Position numbers and translations under genes: made by a program
The notes under the pieces: model-generated
What the model saw: the letters and a program-made list of their open reading frames with translations, nothing else
What the model was told of the DNA's origin: nothing
Databases searched by the model: none
Origin: an uncultured Erysipelotrichaceae bacterium
Lineage (GTDB): Bacteria > Bacillota_I > Bacilli_A > Erysipelotrichales > Erysipelotrichaceae
Assembly (NCBI GenBank): GCA_902766005.1
Contig: CACXCB010000173.1
Span: forward strand, 1-37,272
DNA: 37,272 nucleotides
Direction: 5' to 3'
In this document: positions 17,470-25,977 of the stretch, piece after piece
Position numbering within the stretch: the first letter of the stretch is position 1
Layout of the letters: every line of letters starts with the position of its first letter

Positions 17470-18124
17470 AGTTCTTTATGAAGACAATCATTTGTTATGT
17501 GTGGTAAAGCCGGCAAATATTCCGGTTCAGGAAGACAGCAGCCATGATACGGATCTGTTAACCATGTGCAAATCCTATCTAAAGGAAAAGTACAATAAGC
17601 CCGGAAATGTCTTCCTCGGACTTGTGCATCGCCTGGACAGGCCTGTTGGCGGTGTAATGGTATTTGCCAAGACTTCCAAAGCTGCATCCCGATTATCGGA
17701 TTCCATCCGAAAAAATGCATTTCGGAAAGAATACGTTGCCGTTACTGACGGCATTCCGCCGGAAAAAGGAACCATGACAGATTATCTTGTCAAAGATCAT
17801 CAGAAAAACATGGTCAGAACAACAGATGCAGCACACGGAAAAAAATCCATACTTCATTATGAAGTATTATCCGTCAAAGGAAAGCAGGCTCTGGTCCGGA
17901 TCCTGCTGGAAACCGGAAGATCACACCAGATTCGTGTCCAGTTTTCTTCCAGAGGTTATCCTCTCCACAACGATCATCGCTACAATAAAAATGTTTCCAA
18001 AGGGACAATCTCCCTATACGCATATCAGCTAACCTTCCCGCATCCCATTACCGGAGAACCCGTCACAATCAAAAAGCGTCCCCCGGGAAAGGAGCCATGG
18101 AATATATTCGAGGTAGATTTATGA
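17462..18124 (+). CDS. RluA-family pseudouridine synthase
   Basis: 220 residues from ATG 17462. The catalytic motif is HRLDRPVGGVMVFAKT (residues 57-72) with nucleophile D60; LETGRSHQIRVQFSSRGYPL is the family's second signature. It has no N-terminal S4 domain, as in the short RluA-like proteins. The start overlaps the methyltransferase by 8 bases, and an ATG at 17444 in the same frame is an alternative. The modified RNA position cannot be inferred. Its stop overlaps the vanY-like start by four bases. Confidence 0.9.
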   Translation: MIEVLYEDNHLLCVVKPANIPVQEDSSHDTDLLTMCKSYLKEKYNKPGNVFLGLVHRLDRPVGGVMVFAKTSKAASRLSDSIRKNAFRKEYVAVTDGIPPEKGTMTDYLVKDHQKNMVRTTDAAHGKKSILHYEVLSVKGKQALVRILLETGRSHQIRVQFSSRGYPLHNDHRYNKNVSKGTISLYAYQLTFPHPITGEPVTIKKRPPGKEPWNIFEVDL

Positions 18125-19467
18125 GCAAGAAACCGAATGTAAAGGCCAATTATTCAAGTCGCACACCAAAAAGACGCAGAAAAAGAAGAAGATTGAAAAA
18201 GGGTGTTAAAATTCTTTTCCTTGCACTGGTGGTCCTGATTGCCGCCCTGATTGCAATTCCAAGGATTCGGACGAATTCCAAGCTGCGTTCTCTTGGCTAC
18301 ACCAAGAATCAGGTAGCACAGATCAAGAAACTTGATCTGACCAAAACCATCCTGGATAATGGGTATTATTCCGAACACCTTGCCAAGGAAATTGAAGATG
18401 GCACGATCCGTACGGAATACATTCCCCTTTATACAGCGATCACCGGAGAAAAGACATTAACCGAAAAAGATTATCTTCTGTATAACCGTCTGCTGGATGC
18501 AGGATATGAACAGGACCAGATTGAAAACCTGTTCAGCCAGCTTGAATTCTATGAGATCACTCCTTTACTGGTATTTGACTATCAATGGGATGAAAAAGCA
18601 TATATTGATGACTGTATCAAAAACAGGGCGACAAACAGTCCGGATTCGTTTACCCTGACAGGCAGTTACCGTACTGCCTACAAGGTAAAAAAAGAAACAG
18701 ATAATCCTACATCTGTGTCCGCCCTTGTCAACCAGACATATTATCTGACAGACAGTTTTGTACCATCCGAATTAACCGAGATTTCCAGTCAGTACGCAAT
18801 CAGTGATCAAAGACTGTCCAAACCCGCGCTGGATGCTCTTGTAGACATGTGTGAAGCGGGTATCACAAACGGCACCCAATTCTTTGTCACAACATCCTAT
18901 CGTTCCTACGATACACAGGAAACCGCTTATAAAACATTCCTGAATACCATGAGTGAAGCACAGGCTGATGCAATATGTAACAGAGCAGGTTTCTCTGAAC
19001 ATCAGACAGGACTGGCAATCAATGTTGCTGCCACATATGAAACGGATAAAGATTTCATTGATACCGATGTATACAGCTGGCTTAAGGCAACCTGTGCCAA
19101 CTACGGCTGGATTGCAAGATACCCTGAAGAAAAGAAGATATTGACAGGCATGGGCGATGAACCGGATCACTTCCGGTACCTGGGAAGAGATCTTGCCCTG
19201 GCTGTAACCGAATCCAAACTGACGTATGACGAGTACTATTGCCTGTATCTGAAGTCATGGGAGGATGAGGCAAATAAGCCTGCCGAAGATATTCTGAATG
19301 CAACGGATTATCATAACCGTTCTGCTTCTCCTGTTACTACTTCTTCGCCACAGGAAACACCGGAGGTTACGGAAACGCCCGAAACCGCACCGGCCGAAGA
19401 ACCTGTTCAAACGCAAGAAGAAACTCCTACAGAAAAACCTGAAGAAACACCCGCAGAAAACGGATAA
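18121..19467 (+). CDS. VanY-like D-Ala-D-Ala carboxypeptidase (peptidase M15), with altered zinc ligand
   Basis: 448 residues, chosen from the coupled ATGA at 18121 with GAGGTAG upstream. A very basic N-terminus (residues 13-30) precedes one membrane anchor (31-47), so the enzyme sits outside the cell. The M15 domain runs about 195-385: TTSYRSYDTQ, SEHQTGLAIN (292-301), and DEPDHFRYLG with E347 and H350. The zinc ligand that normally follows GLAV as Asp is Asn301 here. A Pro/Glu/Thr-rich tail (about 400-448) resembles a wall-spanning linker. The family trims the terminal D-Ala of muropeptides. Third gene of the operon. Confidence 0.85.
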   Translation: MSKKPNVKANYSSRTPKRRRKRRRLKKGVKILFLALVVLIAALIAIPRIRTNSKLRSLGYTKNQVAQIKKLDLTKTILDNGYYSEHLAKEIEDGTIRTEYIPLYTAITGEKTLTEKDYLLYNRLLDAGYEQDQIENLFSQLEFYEITPLLVFDYQWDEKAYIDDCIKNRATNSPDSFTLTGSYRTAYKVKKETDNPTSVSALVNQTYYLTDSFVPSELTEISSQYAISDQRLSKPALDALVDMCEAGITNGTQFFVTTSYRSYDTQETAYKTFLNTMSEAQADAICNRAGFSEHQTGLAINVAATYETDKDFIDTDVYSWLKATCANYGWIARYPEEKKILTGMGDEPDHFRYLGRDLALAVTESKLTYDEYYCLYLKSWEDEANKPAEDILNATDYHNRSASPVTTSSPQETPEVTETPETAPAEEPVQTQEETPTEKPEETPAENG

Positions 19468-19504
19468 CTAAAAACAACCCAATTTAATTCGGGTTGTTTT
19501 TTAG
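19468..19504. terminator. Bidirectional terminator, vanY-like / methyltransferase
   Basis: CTAAAAACAACCC (19468-19480) pairs with GGGTTGTTTTTTAG (19491-19504); loop of ten bases. Long T-run rightward. It includes the stop of the leftward gene. Confidence 0.88.
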
Positions 19505-20208
19505 TCTGTATTCTGTTTCTTCTTCAGATGAAACAATCTTCTTCTTTCCGTTTTTTCTCCATCCCAGGCGAAGTGATCAAGATGTACAAGCGAAAAATAA
19601 GGAGAAAAGATTTTTGTCCATTCTTCATCCGATCTTGATATCATGCGCAATATGCCATCTATATAGAGACAATTGTGGTTGACCAGCTCTGTCCCCTTTT
19701 CACCGGCTTCATCAAGTGAAAGATAATAATTCATGCCGATAATGACTTCTGCTTCATCTTTGACAATGCGGGCAAACTCCCTAATCAGATGCAAAGATAT
19801 TTCTTCGGGTATAACGTCTAAAACATTGGAACAAATCAATCCGTCATATGTCTGATCAGATATGCTTTCAAGCCATGCATCATCTGCGTGAACTGTATGT
19901 ATATTCTTTCTTACATCATAAAGGTTTGCATATATTTCTGTTGTATGCAGGGCTTCTTCTGCAGCATCTGCAGCAGTTACATCGTTACATCCGCTCTTTG
20001 CTGCAATAATGGATGCCCATCCGCTTCCACAACCATAGTCCAACACTTTTTTGCATGTCCCAAGTTCTGCTGATGCAAGATACAGCTTTTTACAAGGTGC
20101 AAGTTCTTTCCAATCTTTAACAGGCCTGCTTTTCAATTCTTCATCATTTGATGTAAAAACGCTGTTCCAGAACCGAATCAGATTTTCATTGTCTGTATTT
20201 CTATCCAT
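19501..20208 (-). CDS. Class I SAM-dependent methyltransferase
   Basis: 235 residues. Motif I is VLDYGCGSGWASIIAAKSG (about 54-72), the acidic strand end is VTAADAAEEAL, and the post-core strand is YDGLICSNVLDVIP. The substrate is unknown; the UbiE/COQ5-like fold covers many small molecules. It ends the PBP1A-cinA unit, 12 bases after cinA. No strong ribosome site is visible. Confidence 0.8.
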   Translation of the reverse strand: MDRNTDNENLIRFWNSVFTSNDEELKSRPVKDWKELAPCKKLYLASAELGTCKKVLDYGCGSGWASIIAAKSGCNDVTAADAAEEALHTTEIYANLYDVRKNIHTVHADDAWLESISDQTYDGLICSNVLDVIPEEISLHLIREFARIVKDEAEVIIGMNYYLSLDEAGEKGTELVNHNCLYIDGILRMISRSDEEWTKIFSPYFSLVHLDHFAWDGEKTERRRLFHLKKKQNTD

Positions 20209-20220
20209 TTCAAAAAAATC

Positions 20221-21021
20221 TCACTCTGCTTCTTCTTTGATCCATTGGATATATTCATCTTTGAGAATTTCACGACATTGTTCTTTCACCGGTTCAATCA
20301 ATTCCAACGCCTTCTGGCGGTCTGTTGCCTTTGCGGTTATTCTGATCAGACAGCCATCATCTTTGGCATAAGTTGCCACAGTGGGATTATCTCCATCCAG
20401 CAGCTCACCCAAAGCATCTGCCACAGGTGCTTCGCCGACAATTGTCACAGGAGCATGATCAAAATCCAGCATTTTGATATTGACGGAAACAATAACCTGA
20501 TGACTGATTTCCTTAAGATACGGCATGCAGTATTCCTCAAACATCGGTTCCATTTCTTTTGGCGGTCCGGGCAGAAGAATACACGTTCTACCTTCATCTT
20601 CCATGATGCATCCGGGCGCAATGCCATGATGGTTATACAGGATCTGAGAATCATCCGGTACAAGTGCCATCTTCTTCATACTGTCAATCAAAGAGGCCTT
20701 CTGCACTTTCTGCAATAAAGCAGACATGACCTGCAGGGCGGTTTCATCCAGCACCAATTTCTTATGAAAATACTCTGCGAGCATTTCCTTGGTGATGTCA
20801 TCCTTCGTCGGCCCAAGGCCGCCTGTGATAATTGTCATATCCGCTCTTGTATAAGCAACATCCAAAGCGGCAATAATTCTTTGGGGATTATCGCCGACCA
20901 CCGTCTGATAATGCATTTCAATTCCGGTTTCGGCAAGTTTTTTGGCAATGAACTGTGCATTGGTATTGACAATGTTGCCAAGAAGCAATTCCGTACCCAC
21001 ACTGATAATTTCAGCAATCAT
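20221..21021 (-). CDS. CinA N-terminal (molybdopterin-binding-like) domain protein
   Basis: 266 residues. The N-terminal EIISVGTELLLGNIVNTNAQ (4-23), TGGLGPTKDDIT and LPGPPKEM are the signature motifs of the CinA/MoaB-like COG1058 domain, which in full CinA is an ADP-ribose/CoA-type pyrophosphatase. The C-terminal PncC nicotinamide-nucleotide amidase domain is absent, so this is the stand-alone short form. The start lies two bases after the PBP stop, so expression follows PBP. Confidence 0.88.
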   Translation of the reverse strand: MIAEIISVGTELLLGNIVNTNAQFIAKKLAETGIEMHYQTVVGDNPQRIIAALDVAYTRADMTIITGGLGPTKDDITKEMLAEYFHKKLVLDETALQVMSALLQKVQKASLIDSMKKMALVPDDSQILYNHHGIAPGCIMEDEGRTCILLPGPPKEMEPMFEEYCMPYLKEISHQVIVSVNIKMLDFDHAPVTIVGEAPVADALGELLDGDNPTVATYAKDDGCLIRITAKATDRQKALELIEPVKEQCREILKDEYIQWIKEEAE

Positions 21022-21023
21022 GA

Positions 21024-23486
21024 TTAATCCTTTCTGAAAGCCACAAAGCAGGCTTCCTCACTATCCGCACTGTCTGAAGAGATATGCCCGCAGACCTTGA
21101 TCGATTTCTGTGAATCATCTATATCAACAATTTCGTATGCATTTTCACTGACAATGGATTGTACCTTCTCATCGTCGTAATAAATATCCGCATAATAGGT
21201 AAATTCTGTTTCCGGATGCAGCCAGGTGTAATCGACTAAACAGGTTCCGTACGCATTGATATTGTTGGTTCCGTCATGCAGGGAAATATCCCGGGATCCG
21301 GAGCACGGCGGCTGAATGACATTCCATTGAATTGACATTTCTGTTCCGGAAATTGTTGCAAGTATGCCCTTTAGGGATTTTGTTCCGGAAGCATATTCCT
21401 TTCGGGAAACCATCGGTACGTTTTCCAGTCCTGTCGAAGAAACATAGGATCGTGTCAGTACGGTTGCATCCATGTCATCTTCTTTCTCTACATGGGGATA
21501 TGTCCCTGTTACATAGGTAATGCTTTCAAGATCCTCCGGCTTCGGCAACCCCATGCGATATGTTCCGTCACTGATCTCCTCTTCCCCGTTTAATAGTAAT
21601 TCATTGATTTTCCCGGGAAGATTGAGACTGCTGTAATAGGATGTGAAATAGGTTGTTTCGCCTTTTACGGCCTGATCCCATCCCAGCCAAACAACATTGG
21701 TATATTCCGATGTACTTGCAATCATCCATTTATCCTTCGCTGCACCTTCAGGAATGCCGTATTCAAGACCGGCATTGCCCCAGTCCGTTGTTCCTGTTTT
21801 GGCATAGACCGGATAGGATCTGTTCAGCATGTTCATGTAGTTGAAAGTGCCGGATTCCACATTATACTGCATCAGCTTGTCCACTAACCATGCACTTCCC
21901 GAAGAAAGCACCTTCTGGCTTAATCCGACAGGTTCAAATGTCTTTCCCAGGGTAGTAGTTATCTTTTTTATAGTGTGGGGCTTATTATAATAGCCGAGGT
22001 TGATCATGGCCCCGTGTGCTCCTGCCATCTGCATGACGGATACCGTAAACTCATCCCCGCCGATTGCATACAGATAATCGAAATTCTCATATGGAATCTG
22101 CGAGAAGCCCAAAGACCACATATATTCAATTGTTCGTGAAACGCCGATTTTGGCAACGACATCTTCAAAGGTTAACACGGCAGGTATATTCAGGGATTGG
22201 GCAACTGCATCTTTTAATGTGACATCTCCCTTATAGGAACGATTGGCATTCAGCAATACCCTGCTTTCCGAAGGCAGTGAGACAGGCTTGTCAAGAAGGA
22301 TCTCATCCAGGGTATAACCCAGATATTCAAAAGCGAGAGCATAACAGATTACCGGCTTGATGGAGGACCCGGGTTGCTTGAATTGTGCTGTTGCGCGGTT
22401 TAACAGTCTGGCACCGTTATAGTTTCTGCCTCCGCCTATTGCCACCACTTCTCCATTGCGATTATCCATCGAGACAATTGCCGTCTGCATCAGCTCATCA
22501 GGAAAGGATACACCGGTTCTTTCCTCCTGAATATCTTCAACAAGATCCTGCATGACGGGGTTCATTGCGGTATAGATATTCATTCCCACATAAGAAGGAT
22601 CCATTCCCGTCAATTCTGCAGCTTCTTCCAATACAACATCAATATAAGACTGATGCACCTGCTCATCATCGACAAACAGATATTCTCCTGCAAGAAGATT
22701 TTCCACAGGTATCTGCTTGGAAAGATCCCGTTCTTCCGCAGTAATGTACCCGTGATATTCCATCATATCCAATACATTATTTCTTCTTTTGGTTGCATAG
22801 TCCAGATATTCATATGGATTGTACTGATTGGGCAGATTGACAATCCCTGCAAGCAGTGCACTTTCCGGAAGGCTCAACGCATTGCAGTTTTTATTGAAAT
22901 AATACTGTGAAGCCTTCTGAATGCCGCGGATATTCTTGCCGAAATTCAGTTTATTCAGATACAGCATCAATATCTCTTTTTTCCCGATTAACCTTTCCAG
23001 CTTCAAGGAAAGATAGATCTGTTGCAACTTGTACGAAATTGTCTTTTCTCTTGTCGTGCTCTCTTCCCCATCCTCTATGGAAAAATAGGTATTCTTTACC
23101 AGCTGCATTGTAAATGTCGAACCCCCAGCACCAAGTGTTTTGGTTTTCAAAGCATCGATCACAACCTTTGTGAAACGGGGAACATCAAAACCGTTATGCT
23201 GAAAATAGCGTGAATCCTCGATGCTCAGGAAAGCATCCACAAGGCTTTCGGGAATACTATGATAATCCGTGTTGTCGCGGAAATAGGTGCCAACCTCCTG
23301 GATGAGATCACCATTGCAGTCATATATTTTACTCGTTTCCTGACTTACAAAATCCTGCACATGCAATTCAGGCGTATCTTTCAGCATGTAGCCGAGAAAA
23401 CTGCCGGCAAGTATAAAAAATACAACATAAAAAACAATCGTAATCAGGATAAAAACTTTACGGATACTGATTCTTCTTTTCTTCAT
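21024..23486 (-). CDS. Class A penicillin-binding protein (PBP1A-like)
   Basis: 820 residues, bifunctional peptidoglycan synthase. A short basic N-terminus and one membrane anchor (10-32) lead to a GT51 glycosyltransferase domain with E90 in SIEDSRYFQH and GGSTFTMQLVKN (121-132). The transpeptidase follows: S374-SIK, SLN (431-433) and KTG (563-565). About 150 residues after the transpeptidase (about 670-820) form a beta-rich extension of the fibronectin-III sort. The start has no clear Shine-Dalgarno; TG-G-TAAACT ends only 6 bases upstream (23493-23501), so a very short or absent leader is possible. It heads the cinA-methyltransferase unit. Confidence 0.93.
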   Translation of the reverse strand: MKKRRISIRKVFILITIVFYVVFFILAGSFLGYMLKDTPELHVQDFVSQETSKIYDCNGDLIQEVGTYFRDNTDYHSIPESLVDAFLSIEDSRYFQHNGFDVPRFTKVVIDALKTKTLGAGGSTFTMQLVKNTYFSIEDGEESTTREKTISYKLQQIYLSLKLERLIGKKEILMLYLNKLNFGKNIRGIQKASQYYFNKNCNALSLPESALLAGIVNLPNQYNPYEYLDYATKRRNNVLDMMEYHGYITAEERDLSKQIPVENLLAGEYLFVDDEQVHQSYIDVVLEEAAELTGMDPSYVGMNIYTAMNPVMQDLVEDIQEERTGVSFPDELMQTAIVSMDNRNGEVVAIGGGRNYNGARLLNRATAQFKQPGSSIKPVICYALAFEYLGYTLDEILLDKPVSLPSESRVLLNANRSYKGDVTLKDAVAQSLNIPAVLTFEDVVAKIGVSRTIEYMWSLGFSQIPYENFDYLYAIGGDEFTVSVMQMAGAHGAMINLGYYNKPHTIKKITTTLGKTFEPVGLSQKVLSSGSAWLVDKLMQYNVESGTFNYMNMLNRSYPVYAKTGTTDWGNAGLEYGIPEGAAKDKWMIASTSEYTNVVWLGWDQAVKGETTYFTSYYSSLNLPGKINELLLNGEEEISDGTYRMGLPKPEDLESITYVTGTYPHVEKEDDMDATVLTRSYVSSTGLENVPMVSRKEYASGTKSLKGILATISGTEMSIQWNVIQPPCSGSRDISLHDGTNNINAYGTCLVDYTWLHPETEFTYYADIYYDDEKVQSIVSENAYEIVDIDDSQKSIKVCGHISSDSADSEEACFVAFRKD

Positions 23487-23532
23487 GTTTTTAGTTTACC
23501 ACGGTTATGTTCTTTTCTTTTCAGAAAATTAC

Positions 23533-23559
23533 AAAAAAGAAGTCAGATGATCTGACCTC
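23533..23559 (-). terminator. Terminator of the MGMT-AKR-ald operon
   Basis: GAAGTCAGA (23539-23547) pairs with TCTGACCTC (23551-23559), one G-T pair, followed on the minus strand by TTTTTTG. It begins right after the ald stop. Confidence 0.8.
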
Positions 23560-24678
23560 TTACTGTAATACGGATTCAATCCGTGTATATTCGTAGCCTT
23601 CGAAGCTGTCGGCAACATTTTTACATGTCAGCTTTCCATCATATGTGTTGATGCCGGATGCGATAGCTGGATTATCCAGTGCTGCCTTTTCCAGGCCTTT
23701 GTCCGCAATCTGCAAACCATATTGCAATGTTGCATTGGTAAGGGCAATGGTTGAAGTTCTCGGCACGGCTCCCGGCATATTGCCTACACAATAATGCACA
23801 ATGCCCTCTTCAATGAAGATCGGCGCATCGTGTGTTGTCACTTTTGTTGTTTCACCACAACCGCCCTGGTCTACCGCAACATCCACAAAAACAGAACCCG
23901 GTTTCATCTCTTTCAGATATTGTTTTTTGAAGAGCTTCGGTGTTGCCCTACCAGGAATCAAAACTGCCCCGATGACAAGGTCGGCATTTTTAACGGCATT
24001 TTCAATGTTGGAATCTGTAGATACAAGTGTCTGGATGCGTGAGCCAAACATGTGATCCAGCTGTTCCAAACGCTTCAGGCTGATGTCGATGATGGTAACA
24101 TCGGCACCCATTCCTGCCGCAATTCTGCATGCATTTGTACCTACGGTACCGCCACCCAGAATCACAACATTGGCTTTCGGGGTTCCGGGCACCCCCGCTA
24201 ACAATACACCTCTTCCGCCGAATGTTTTTTCCAGATATTTAGCACCTTCCTGAACGGAAAGTCTTCCGGCAATCTGTGACATCGGAATCAATAGCGGCAG
24301 GCTGCCGTCCTTTTCCTGCAGCGTTTCATAGGCAACACCCTTGATCTTTCCCTTCAACAAAGCATCCATTTGCGGCTTGTCTGCTGCCAGATGCAGGTAT
24401 GTATACAGTATCAAACCGTCATGGAATAACGGATATTCTTCTTCCAGAGGCTCTTTTACCTTTACCATCATCTCAACGGTATCCCAGACTTCCTTTGCCT
24501 GATCCAACAGTTTTGCACCGGTATCGGCGTACTCTTCATCGGTAAAGCCCGATCCGATGCCTGCTCCCTTTTCAATGAATACTTCATGGCCATGGCTGAT
24601 GTACGCCTTGACATTGTCCGGTGTCAGTCCGACACGGAATTCATTGTTTTTGATTTCTTTTACACAACCGATCTTCAT
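23560..24678 (-). CDS. ald: Alanine dehydrogenase
   Basis: Interconverts alanine and pyruvate plus ammonia with NAD. 372 residues, the standard size. Known active-site residues are all present: R15 (NEFRVGLTP), K75 (VKVKEP), H96 (YTYLHLA) and D270 (VDVAVDQGG). The NAD loop GGGTVGTNA is at 175-183. AAGGAG lies before the ATG. It is the last of three genes, 21 bases after the aldo/keto reductase. Confidence 0.95.
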   Translation of the reverse strand: MKIGCVKEIKNNEFRVGLTPDNVKAYISHGHEVFIEKGAGIGSGFTDEEYADTGAKLLDQAKEVWDTVEMMVKVKEPLEEEYPLFHDGLILYTYLHLAADKPQMDALLKGKIKGVAYETLQEKDGSLPLLIPMSQIAGRLSVQEGAKYLEKTFGGRGVLLAGVPGTPKANVVILGGGTVGTNACRIAAGMGADVTIIDISLKRLEQLDHMFGSRIQTLVSTDSNIENAVKNADLVIGAVLIPGRATPKLFKKQYLKEMKPGSVFVDVAVDQGGCGETTKVTTHDAPIFIEEGIVHYCVGNMPGAVPRTSTIALTNATLQYGLQIADKGLEKAALDNPAIASGINTYDGKLTCKNVADSFEGYEYTRIESVLQ

Positions 24679-24699
24679 TTCATTTGCTCCTTTTGTTGT

Positions 24700-25506
24700 T
24701 TATGGTTCATACCAGCCGAATAATGATTTTCCTTCATCCAGCTTCCTGATTTGATGTAAATCAGATTCATCCAGGGAAAAACCAAACAGGCTGATATTCT
24801 CTTTCATTCTTTCTTCTTTTGCAGTTTTGGGAATCACGATAATGCCGTTTTGAGAAAGATATTTCAGTGCAATCTGCCCGACTGTTTTCTGATACTTTTG
24901 CGCAATCTCCATTAATACAGGTTCTGCAAAGATCCTTCTTCGCCCTTCGGTAAAAGGTGCCCAGCTCTCCATGACTGTACCCTTTTCCTGCAGGTACTTC
25001 TGATAGGAAAGCTGTGGATAATATACATGTGACTCCACCTGGTTTACCATAGGAACTACTTTGCATACCGACAGGAGTTGATCATATAAACGCCGATTGA
25101 TATTGGAGATACCGATCGCACGTATTTTCCCTTGTGCATAAGCTTCTTCCAGTGCCTGGTACATGGAAATATATTCCGCGTAAGGCTCATGCACAAGAAG
25201 AAGATCAATATAATCTGCCTGCAGGTTTTTCAGACATTCATCAATTCCTTTTTTTGCCTTTTCATAGGAAGCATATCTATGATCCAGTTTTGTGGTAAGA
25301 AAGATTTCCTCTCGGCTTATGCCGCTCTTTTTCATTCCTTTTCCCACTTCCCTCTCGTTATCGTACATGACCGCTGTATCAATCAGGCGGTATCCTGTCT
25401 GAATTGCTTTTGAAACACAATTCACACATTCCTGACCTCTCAGATCCCAGGTGCCGTAACCGATTGCAGGCATTTTCACGCCATTGTTTAATTTCACAAA
25501 TTCCAT
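24700..25506 (-). CDS. Aldo/keto reductase
   Basis: 268 residues, NADPH-dependent (alpha/beta)8 barrel. The catalytic tetrad is complete: D43 (RLIDTAVMYDNE), Y48, K73 (LTTKLD) and H106 (LLVHEP). The C-terminal phosphate-binding signature IVIPKTAKEERMKENI is present. This short form is like the AKR5-type 2,5-diketogluconate reductase / YvgN group. AGGAG precedes the ATG. It is 7 bases downstream of the MGMT-like gene. Physiological carbonyl substrate unknown. Confidence 0.92.
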   Translation of the reverse strand: MEFVKLNNGVKMPAIGYGTWDLRGQECVNCVSKAIQTGYRLIDTAVMYDNEREVGKGMKKSGISREEIFLTTKLDHRYASYEKAKKGIDECLKNLQADYIDLLLVHEPYAEYISMYQALEEAYAQGKIRAIGISNINRRLYDQLLSVCKVVPMVNQVESHVYYPQLSYQKYLQEKGTVMESWAPFTEGRRRIFAEPVLMEIAQKYQKTVGQIALKYLSQNGIIVIPKTAKEERMKENISLFGFSLDESDLHQIRKLDEGKSLFGWYEP

Positions 25507-25513
25507 ATAACTC

Positions 25514-25813
25514 CTACTGCCGTTTCCACCGGCTTTTCTTCATATCCACATGTGTTTCGTCCCTGAAGAATACGCCCTCTTTCAAAAGCAGTTCTTTCTG
25601 TTCATCAAAAAACGGTGCAATTCTTCCCACATGATTAACAACCCTGTGACAGGGATATTTGCCATACATCTCTGCGTGACTCAGAACTTTTCCTACAAGT
25701 CTTGCATTTTTTTCTTTTCCGATCAAAGCAGCAATCTGTCCATAGCTTGCCACTTTCCCTGCCGGAATTTCCCTGACTGCTTCCAGGATTTCATATGCAA
25801 TTCTTTCATCCAT
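25514..25813 (-). CDS. MGMT-family DNA-binding domain protein (short O6-alkylguanine transferase-like)
   Basis: 99 residues, only the C-terminal DNA-binding/active-site domain of methylguanine methyltransferases. KVASYGQIAALIG is the winged-helix recognition part, R38 (ARLVGKVL) the expected arginine finger, and the acceptor C55 in PCHRVV is kept. Retention of Cys sets it apart from alkyltransferase-like (ATL) proteins, which usually carry Trp, so repair activity is possible though the domain is short. First gene of the AKR-ald unit. Confidence 0.88.
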   Translation of the reverse strand: MDERIAYEILEAVREIPAGKVASYGQIAALIGKEKNARLVGKVLSHAEMYGKYPCHRVVNHVGRIAPFFDEQKELLLKEGVFFRDETHVDMKKSRWKRQ

Positions 25814-25845
25814 TTTTATTTACCAACCGTCATAACTTAAACAAT

Positions 25846-25873
25846 ATTATACCATACATGCATTCCTTTTCAC
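25846..25873 (-). promoter_or_regulatory. Extended -10 promoter of MGMT-AKR-ald operon
   Basis: On the minus strand GTGAAA (25868-25873), 16 bases, TATAAT (25846-25851) with TGG (25852-25854). The first copy of the 12-mer CCATACATGCAT (25852-25863) lies in its spacer. Confidence 0.68.
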
Positions 25874-25914
25874 TGAAATCTCATAATCTCTTAAGAAAAT
25901 CCCCATACATGCAT
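25852..25914. repeat. Direct repeat CCATACATGCAT, two copies 51 bases apart
   Basis: Identical 12-mers at 25852-25863 and 25903-25914, each with the palindrome ATGCAT. One overlaps the leftward promoter and the other the -35 region of the rightward promoter, so they could be operator sites for a shared regulator (inference). Confidence 0.45.
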
Positions 25915-25932
25915 ATTGAAAGATGTTATAAT
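25904..25932 (+). promoter_or_regulatory. Extended -10 promoter of patatin-like gene
   Basis: CATACA (25904-25909), 17 bases, TATAAT (25927-25932) with TGT (25924-25926). Distance to the start codon is 45 bases. Confidence 0.65.
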
Positions 25933-25977
25933 AAAAGCAGAATAAGCTTTACAAGCCTGAAAGGAGACATGTGAATT

